This document shows, in pieces, positions 59,141 to 64,000 of a DNA stretch of 64,000 bases. Made by a program: the position numbers and the translations under genes. Each line of letters opens with the position of its first letter. Within the stretch, counting starts at the first letter, position 1. Below the pieces are notes generated by a model. That model had not been told where the DNA came from. It made no database searches and saw only the letters and a list, made by a program, of their open reading frames with translations. Source of the stretch: Aliirhizobium wenxiniae (GTDB lineage: Bacteria; Pseudomonadota; Alphaproteobacteria; Rhizobiales; Rhizobiaceae); assembly GCF_019511445.1 (NCBI RefSeq), contig NZ_JAEUAN010000026.1, positions 1 through 64,000 on the forward strand, in the 5' to 3' direction.

Positions 59141-59605
59141 TCAAGCCGCATTGAGGCCCGCTATTGCCCTGACCACATCCGCGCGGCTGACGATGCCGAC
59201 GAGCTTTCCGTCCCAAAGAACGGGCAGACGCTTGATGTCACTTTCCGACATGATCTCAGCGAGTTCACCCAGTTCCGTTTCTTCACTGGTCGTCTTCACT
59301 GGCGGCGTCATCAGCAGCGCTGCCCGGTGCTCGTTTACGCCGATCAGCTTTTCGAATTGAGGTTCCAGGTCGTTACCTTGGGCAAGGGCCGAAATCCACC
59401 AGTCCCGGCGCTGGGCAATCGTCTTGCCGAAGGGGCGGAGTAGATCCCGCTCGCTGATGATGCCGACAACCTTTCCTTTGTCATCGCAGACCGGCACCGA
59501 ACTGACCGAATTCTTCACCAGCAGCCCAGCAATCTCCTTCAGCGTTGCCTCTGGCGACACGGTGACCACATCCCGTGTCATGATGTCCTTGACCCGAATA
59601 CCCAT
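59141..59605 (-). CDS. Tandem CBS-domain protein
   Basis: 154 residues, two CBS motifs (a Bateman pair): VKDIMTRDVVTVSPEATLKEIAGLLVKNSVSSVPVCDDKGKVVGIISERDLLRP and a second near 95-150 ending DGKLVGIVSRADVVRAIA. Probably binds adenylate nucleotide and senses energy state. Effector partner not evident. It faces the response regulator pair. Confidence 0.9.
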   Translation of the reverse strand: MGIRVKDIMTRDVVTVSPEATLKEIAGLLVKNSVSSVPVCDDKGKVVGIISERDLLRPFGKTIAQRRDWWISALAQGNDLEPQFEKLIGVNEHRAALLMTPPVKTTSEETELGELAEIMSESDIKRLPVLWDGKLVGIVSRADVVRAIAGLNAA

Positions 59606-59858
59606 TCATTCCTCCTGTTGTTCGAGAGAGCTTCCCTTCAACAGATCCAATTTATCACGTGGTTTTACCCGCCACGACGCGCACTTCGTCGCTCCCTCGG
59701 TCTGTGAAAACAATCCCGATCCAAGTTCAAATGCTTCACACCGGTCTTGTCGGTGCAGCGGTTATAATCTCCAGCCGACCAAGAAGGGGAGATCGTTTGC
59801 CGATTGATGAATCGGACCGGCACGCTTAAACCTTGGTCAGCATAATCAGGGAACAGAC

Positions 59859-60680
59859 ATGACTGACAGCAAGTATTTCAGTGCGGTTGGTGGCTTGCCG
59901 CCGCAGACACAGCTTCTCTCCAGCAAGGCCGTTTTCACCACTGCCTATGCGGTCATCCCCAGGACTGTGATGAGCGACATCGTCACCAGCGTCCTGCCGC
60001 ACTGGGAAAAGACGCGGGCATGGATCATCAGCCGTCCGCTCTCCGGTTTTGCCGAAACATTCTCCCAATATATCGTCGAGGTCCTGCCGGGTGGCGGCAG
60101 CAGGAAGCCGGAACCGGATATCCGCGCCTCGGCAGCCATATTCGTGGTCACCGGCGATCTGACGATCGAATTCGAGGGCGCCTCGCATCGTCTGCGCGAG
60201 GGATCCTTTGCCTATCTTCCTGCCGGTTCGAAATGGACCCTTCGCGGCGAAGGCGACAAGCCCTGCCGTTTTCACTGGGTGCGCAAGGCATTCAAGGTGG
60301 TGGAAGGCTTGGAGGCCCCGCCGGCTATCTTCACGCATGAGGACGAATGCGTCATGGATCCGATGCCGGATACAGACGGCCGTTGGGCGACGACGCGTTT
60401 CATCGATCCTTCGGATGTTCGCTACGACATGCATCTGAACATCGTCACATTCGAGCCCGGTGCGGTCATCCCGTTCATGGAAACCCACATCATGGAGCAT
60501 GGTCTCTATGTTCTCGAGGGCAAGGCGGTCTATCGCCTCAACCAGGATTGGGTAGAGGTCGAGGCCGGGGACTATATGTGGCTGAGATCCTTCTGCCCGC
60601 AGGCTTGCTACGCCGGTGGTCCCGGCCGTTTCCGTTACCTTCTCTACAAGGACGTCAACCGCCACGCCGATCTCTGGTAA
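59859..60680 (+). CDS. allE: (S)-ureidoglycine aminohydrolase-like bicupin
   Basis: 273 residues, two cupin domains. The C-terminal motif FMETHIMEHGLYVLEGKAVYRLNQDWVEVEAGDYMWL and QACYAG match the AllE/YlbA metal-binding site (Glu, His, His, Gln). AllE releases ammonia from ureidoglycine in purine (allantoate) degradation. Other allantoin genes are not adjacent; the neighbour is uronate dehydrogenase, so a related function is possible. Confidence 0.83.
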   Translation: MTDSKYFSAVGGLPPQTQLLSSKAVFTTAYAVIPRTVMSDIVTSVLPHWEKTRAWIISRPLSGFAETFSQYIVEVLPGGGSRKPEPDIRASAAIFVVTGDLTIEFEGASHRLREGSFAYLPAGSKWTLRGEGDKPCRFHWVRKAFKVVEGLEAPPAIFTHEDECVMDPMPDTDGRWATTRFIDPSDVRYDMHLNIVTFEPGAVIPFMETHIMEHGLYVLEGKAVYRLNQDWVEVEAGDYMWLRSFCPQACYAGGPGRFRYLLYKDVNRHADLW

Positions 60681-60730
60681 GGGGCAGGCGCTGCCTCCTG
60701 CATGAATTTAAGGCGTCAATGATAAACTTG

Positions 60731-60758
60731 TTGACGCCATGCCTCCCACTTGTAGTAT
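60731..60758 (+). promoter_or_regulatory. Candidate promoter of the udh gene
   Basis: TTGACG at 60731-60736, 16-nt spacer, TAGTAT at 60753-60758; 66 nt before the udh start. The inverted repeat GTCATGTATGAC at 60769-60780 lies just downstream, a possible operator. Confidence 0.5.
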
Positions 60759-60823
60759 CTATTTGGCCGTCATGTATGACAACGCCGATAAAGTGTCGGT
60801 GATGCCTGTCCTGGGGAGGATAT

Positions 60824-61624
60824 ATGCTGAAGAAATTGTTGCTGACGGGCGCCGCGGGCGGTGTCGGTCAGAACATTCGCCCGCTGCTGTCGCAGTTGGC
60901 GGAAAAGGTCGTGTTGTCGGATCTCGGTGACGTCTTCGACCTCGGACCAAAGGAAACATTCGTCAGATGCAATCTCGCCGATGCCCAAGGGGTCTTGCGA
61001 CTTCTTGAAGGCGTGGACGGCGTCATCCATCTCGGCGGAGTATCCGTAGAGCGATCCTTCGATATCGTTCTTCAGGGCAATATTATCGGTCTCTACAACC
61101 TTTATGAGGCTGCCCGGCATCAGGGCAAACCGCGCATCGTGTTCGCCAGCTCCAATCATGTCGTCGGCTATTACCGCCAGGACGAAAAGATCGACAACAC
61201 GGTCTATCCGCGTCCCGATTCACTCTATGGCGTATCCAAGGTCTTCGGCGAGGCTGTCGCCAGCATGTATTATGACAAGTTCGGGCAGGAGACGCTTTCG
61301 CTGCGCATCGGCTCTTGCTTCGACAGGCCGCTCAATCCGCGCATGCTGGCAAGCTGGCTGAGTTATCGCGATTTCGTTTCCTTGTGCGAGAGGGCCTTTC
61401 TGACCCCGAAACTGGCGCATACGATCGTCTATGGCGCATCCGCCAACCAGCAGACGTGGTGGGACAATAGCAACGTCGATTTTCTCGGCTGGCAGCCGCA
61501 GGACAGTTCGGAAAAGTGGCGCGCCGAGGTCGAGGCTGCGACCGGCGAGCAGGATCCTAACGATCCCTTGGTGGTCTACCAGGGCGGAGCATTCGCCGGC
61601 GCTGGCCATCCCGACGACAACTGA
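60824..61624 (+). CDS. udh: Uronate dehydrogenase
   Basis: 266 residues, SDR-type NAD-dependent enzyme oxidising glucuronate and galacturonate to lactones. TGAAGGVGQNIR cofactor loop, HLGGVSVE, YGVSK catalytic motif and FASSNHVVGYY match the Agrobacterium Udh family closely. GGGGAGG precedes the ATG at 60824. Starts the pathway that could be finished by the dehydrogenase 83 nt downstream. Confidence 0.92.
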   Translation: MLKKLLLTGAAGGVGQNIRPLLSQLAEKVVLSDLGDVFDLGPKETFVRCNLADAQGVLRLLEGVDGVIHLGGVSVERSFDIVLQGNIIGLYNLYEAARHQGKPRIVFASSNHVVGYYRQDEKIDNTVYPRPDSLYGVSKVFGEAVASMYYDKFGQETLSLRIGSCFDRPLNPRMLASWLSYRDFVSLCERAFLTPKLAHTIVYGASANQQTWWDNSNVDFLGWQPQDSSEKWRAEVEAATGEQDPNDPLVVYQGGAFAGAGHPDDN

Positions 61625-61707
61625 TAACATCGCATCCAAGGACGCCCTCCATTCATATGTCGCGGCCATATCCGCTTGATTGAAAAGCCGCTTGGGAAGG
61701 AAAAAGC

Positions 61708-63141
61708 ATGACCATCCATCAGAACCTCATCGCCGGCGAATGGGTCGGCAGTACCGGCTCAGAAAACGTCAATCCGTCCGATACCAATGACATCGTCGGG
61801 CTTTACGCGCAGGCGACGGCCGATGACGTCAAACAGGCTATCGCGGCGGCAAAGGCGGCCTTTCCCGCATGGTCCCGGTCCGGAATTCTGGAGCGTCATG
61901 CGATCCTGAAAAAGACTGCTGACGAAATCCTGGCGCGCAAGCAGGAACTTGGCACGCTTCTCTCCCGCGAGGAGGGCAAGACACTGGCCGAGGGGATCGG
62001 CGAAGTCACGCGTGCCGCCCAGATTTTCGATTTCTTTGCCGGCGAGACGCTGAGGCTGGCGGGCGAAGTCCTGCCATCGGCAAGGCCCGGCATCGGCGTC
62101 GAGATCACCCGCGAACCGCTCGGCGTCATCGGCATCATCACGCCGTGGAATTTTCCGATCGCCATTCCCGCCTGGAAAATCGCACCGGCGCTTTGCTACG
62201 GCAATACGGTGGTCTTCAAGCCGGCGGACCTCGTACCTGGCTGCTCCTGGGCAATCGTCGATATCCTGCATCGCGCCGGCCTTCCCAAGGGTGTGCTCAA
62301 TCTGGTGATGGGACCGGGTTCGGTCGTCGGCCAGACGATGCTCGACAGCCCGGATATCGCCGGCATCACCTTCACGGGATCGACGGGCACGGGCAAGCGC
62401 GTGGCGGCAGCCTCGATCGAGCATAACCGCAAGTTCCAGCTGGAGATGGGCGGCAAGAACCCGATGATCGTTCTCGACGACGCCGATCTTGGCGTTGCCG
62501 TGGAGGCTGCGGCAAATTCCGGCTTCTTCTCCACCGGTCAGCGCTGCACGGCGTCCTCGCGCCTGATCGTCACCGAAGGCATCCATGACAAGTTCGTTGC
62601 GGCGCTGACCGAACGGATGAAGGGCATTCAGGTGGGCCATGCACTGAGGCCCGAAACCCACGTCGGACCGGTTGTCGACGTTCGCCAGTTGAAGCAGGAC
62701 ACGGACTATATCGAGATCGGCATCAAGGAAGGCGCCAAGCTTGCCTTCGGTGGCGAGCGACTGGAGCGTGACACGCCCGGTTTCTTCCTGCAGCCGGCGC
62801 TGTTTACCGAAGCGACCAACCAGATGCGCATCAGCCGTGAGGAAATTTTTGGCCCGGTCGTCAGTGTCATTCGCGTCAAGGATTATGACGAGGCGCTGGC
62901 AATGGCCAATGACACGCCTTTCGGTCTTTCCGCCGGCATTGCGACGACGAGCCTGAAATATGCGACGCATTTCAAGCGCAATTCCGAAGCCGGCATGGTG
63001 ATGGTCAACCTGCCGACGGCGGGTGTCGATTTTCATGTGCCCTTCGGCGGGCGCAAGGCTTCATCCTTCGGCCCGCGCGAGCAGGGCAAATATGCGGCCG
63101 AATTCTTCACCGTGGTGAAGACGGCCTACACTCAGGCCTGA
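61708..63141 (+). CDS. Aldehyde dehydrogenase, 2-oxoglutarate-semialdehyde type
   Basis: 477 residues. Catalytic Cys region GQRCTASSRLIV (about 285) with the Glu in LEMGGKNPM (about 250), and NAD site PWNFPIAIPAWKIAPAL. The sequence fits the alpha-ketoglutaric semialdehyde dehydrogenases that end uronate and pentose oxidation. Adjacency to udh supports this. A strong terminator follows. Confidence 0.9.
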   Translation: MTIHQNLIAGEWVGSTGSENVNPSDTNDIVGLYAQATADDVKQAIAAAKAAFPAWSRSGILERHAILKKTADEILARKQELGTLLSREEGKTLAEGIGEVTRAAQIFDFFAGETLRLAGEVLPSARPGIGVEITREPLGVIGIITPWNFPIAIPAWKIAPALCYGNTVVFKPADLVPGCSWAIVDILHRAGLPKGVLNLVMGPGSVVGQTMLDSPDIAGITFTGSTGTGKRVAAASIEHNRKFQLEMGGKNPMIVLDDADLGVAVEAAANSGFFSTGQRCTASSRLIVTEGIHDKFVAALTERMKGIQVGHALRPETHVGPVVDVRQLKQDTDYIEIGIKEGAKLAFGGERLERDTPGFFLQPALFTEATNQMRISREEIFGPVVSVIRVKDYDEALAMANDTPFGLSAGIATTSLKYATHFKRNSEAGMVMVNLPTAGVDFHVPFGGRKASSFGPREQGKYAAEFFTVVKTAYTQA

Positions 63142-63189
63142 TAATGGCCGCAATCGTTGCGGCTGTAGAAATGTAAAAGACCTGTGCGC

Positions 63190-63229
63190 GATCCGTCTGC
63201 AGAGTGACATCTGTAGACGGATCGTTTTT
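63190..63229 (+). terminator. Intrinsic terminator after the aldehyde dehydrogenase gene
   Basis: GATCCGTCTGCAG, 8-nt loop, CTGTAGACGGATC (one G-U pair), then GTTTTTA; 13-bp stem. Confidence 0.88.
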
Positions 63230-63260
63230 ACGCGTTATCTCTGTCTGCGAAAACGTTCAA

Positions 63261-64000
63261 ATGCAGGATGGGATATTCGTGGTTCAGCGTGTCAGCTTTT
63301 ATATTCTGCTTGTGCTCGTGACGCTGGCCTTCATCGCAATCCTCATCCCGTTCTATTCTGCGGTTTTCTGGGCGGTGGTCTTCGCCATCATCTTCTTCCC
63401 GCTCTATGCCAAGCTGGAAAGCGCGCTTGGCGGACGGCGAAATAGTGCAGCCGTTCTCTCCGTGCTGATCTGCCTTTGCCTCGTCATCCTGCCGGGTCTG
63501 GCGATTCTTGCCTCGCTCATTCAGGAGGGGACCGGTCTCTATCAGAGGATTTCGAGCGGGCAGATCGATCTCAACCGAATGCTCAACGAGGTCGTGACGG
63601 CTCTTCCCGCCTTCATGCAGGACTGGTTGCAGACGATCGAGACCGGTGGCTTCGCGGCTCTGCGCGATCGTTTTTCGTCTTCGCTGATGCAAGGCGGAAG
63701 CTTCTTTGCCGGGCGCGCCTTGAATTTCGGCCAGAGCACTGCGGAATTCTTTATCGCTTTCGGCCTGATGCTCTACCTGCTTTTCTTCCTGTTTCGTGAT
63801 GGACGCTCGCTTGCGGCTTCGATACGAAGTGCTGCACCTCTGAGCGACGAGCATACGACGCAGTTCATGGCGAAGTTCGCCTCCGTCGTGCGGGCCACGG
63901 TGAGGGGAAACATCATCATCGCCATCATTCAGGGCTTTATCGGCGGCGTCACCTTCTGGTTCCTGGGCGTGCAGCCGGCGCTGCTGTGGGGCGTCCTGAT
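63261..64000 (+). CDS. AI-2E family transporter (YdiK/PerM), truncated at window end
   Basis: Partial: 246 codons with no stop before the window ends. Start ATG at 63261, or GTG at 63279. Membrane helices near 12-45 (FYILLVLVTLAFIAILIPFY, FWAVVFAIIFFPLY), 68-88 and 150-170 (FFIAFGLMLYLLFFLFRDG), then the conserved RGNIIIAIIQGFIGGVTFW block typical of the family. Substrates are uncertain: some members export autoinducer-2, others move Na+/H+. It reads away from the ALDH terminator. Confidence 0.85.
   Translation, partial: MQDGIFVVQRVSFYILLVLVTLAFIAILIPFYSAVFWAVVFAIIFFPLYAKLESALGGRRNSAAVLSVLICLCLVILPGLAILASLIQEGTGLYQRISSGQIDLNRMLNEVVTALPAFMQDWLQTIETGGFAALRDRFSSSLMQGGSFFAGRALNFGQSTAEFFIAFGLMLYLLFFLFRDGRSLAASIRSAAPLSDEHTTQFMAKFASVVRATVRGNIIIAIIQGFIGGVTFWFLGVQPALLWGVL

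Noticed and set aside
61759..63036. 425-codon open frame on the minus strand
   Set aside because: Antisense of the aldehyde dehydrogenase gene.
1..64000. tRNA, rRNA, insertion sequence or prophage genes
   Set aside because: I looked for tRNA-like cloverleaf signatures, transposase motifs and phage structural genes and found none that could be supported; this by-eye check cannot exclude small RNAs.

Overview
The window is dense, GC-rich bacterial DNA from an alphaproteobacterium, most likely the main chromosome of a Rhizobiaceae member (Rhizobium, Agrobacterium or Neorhizobium type). The grounds are a CcrM-type GANTC adenine methyltransferase, the thrC / M16 peptidase / RimJ-like acetyltransferase block, a DUF982 protein, a PATR-type autotransporter, a fused IolC, and many local sugar and amino-acid ABC systems each with its own regulator. 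No rRNA, tRNA, CRISPR array, insertion sequence or prophage was recognised. No gap between genes exceeds about 300 bases.

Layout. 1-6.3 kb (minus): a membrane GGDEF/EAL protein, a GNAT acetyltransferase, an M16 peptidase and threonine synthase. 6.4-10 kb: a small lipoprotein and a large autotransporter with four 207-bp repeats. 10-16.2 kb: a HAD phosphatase, an ArsR regulator with a divergent pair of small monooxygenase-like genes, a CPA1 Na+/H+ antiporter, and a TetR/SDR divergent pair. 16.3-22 kb: a membrane alpha/beta-hydrolase-like protein, ccrM with a strong terminator, an S24 regulator lacking the catalytic lysine, a DUF982 protein, an EutQ-like cupin, a remnant resembling the N-terminus of MogA/MoaB, and a DUF2478 protein.

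22-27.5 kb: a five-gene minus-strand operon (M20 amidohydrolase plus a polar amino-acid ABC importer) with a divergent GntR regulator and a perfect palindromic operator. 27.7-31.4 kb: a LytS/LytTR two-component system followed by an OFA-family MFS carrier, an arrangement like the pyruvate-sensing systems of enterobacteria. 31.4-44.1 kb: a myo-inositol catabolic island (LacI regulator, IolG, ABC importer, a second Gfo/Idh dehydrogenase, IolCJ fusion, IolD, IolE, IolB, a hydroxypyruvate-isomerase-like protein), closed by an intrinsic terminator and with a striking double operator at its head.

44.1-48.5 kb: an Rrf2 regulator, an MscS channel, and a carboxymuconolactone-decarboxylase / NmrA / cupin operon with a divergent LysR gene. 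The same inverted repeat sits at the Rrf2 promoter and at the operon promoter, suggesting a small stress regulon. 48.5-51.9 kb: a thiamine-precursor ABC importer with a YkoF protein under a TPP riboswitch. 52.1-58.3 kb: a complete siderophore uptake operon (TonB receptor, binding protein, two FecCD permeases, ATPase). 58.3-64 kb: two small response regulators, a CBS protein, a ureidoglycine aminohydrolase-like bicupin, uronate dehydrogenase, a ketoglutarate-semialdehyde-type dehydrogenase, and a truncated AI-2E family transporter running off the end.

The common theme is compact catabolic or uptake modules, each with a neighbouring regulator and in six cases a recognisable operator or riboswitch. 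I see no clearly new defence or mobile system. The least described pieces are the Rrf2-linked module, the S24 regulator without its lysine, the membrane alpha/beta-hydrolase-like protein beside ccrM, and the autotransporter repeats.
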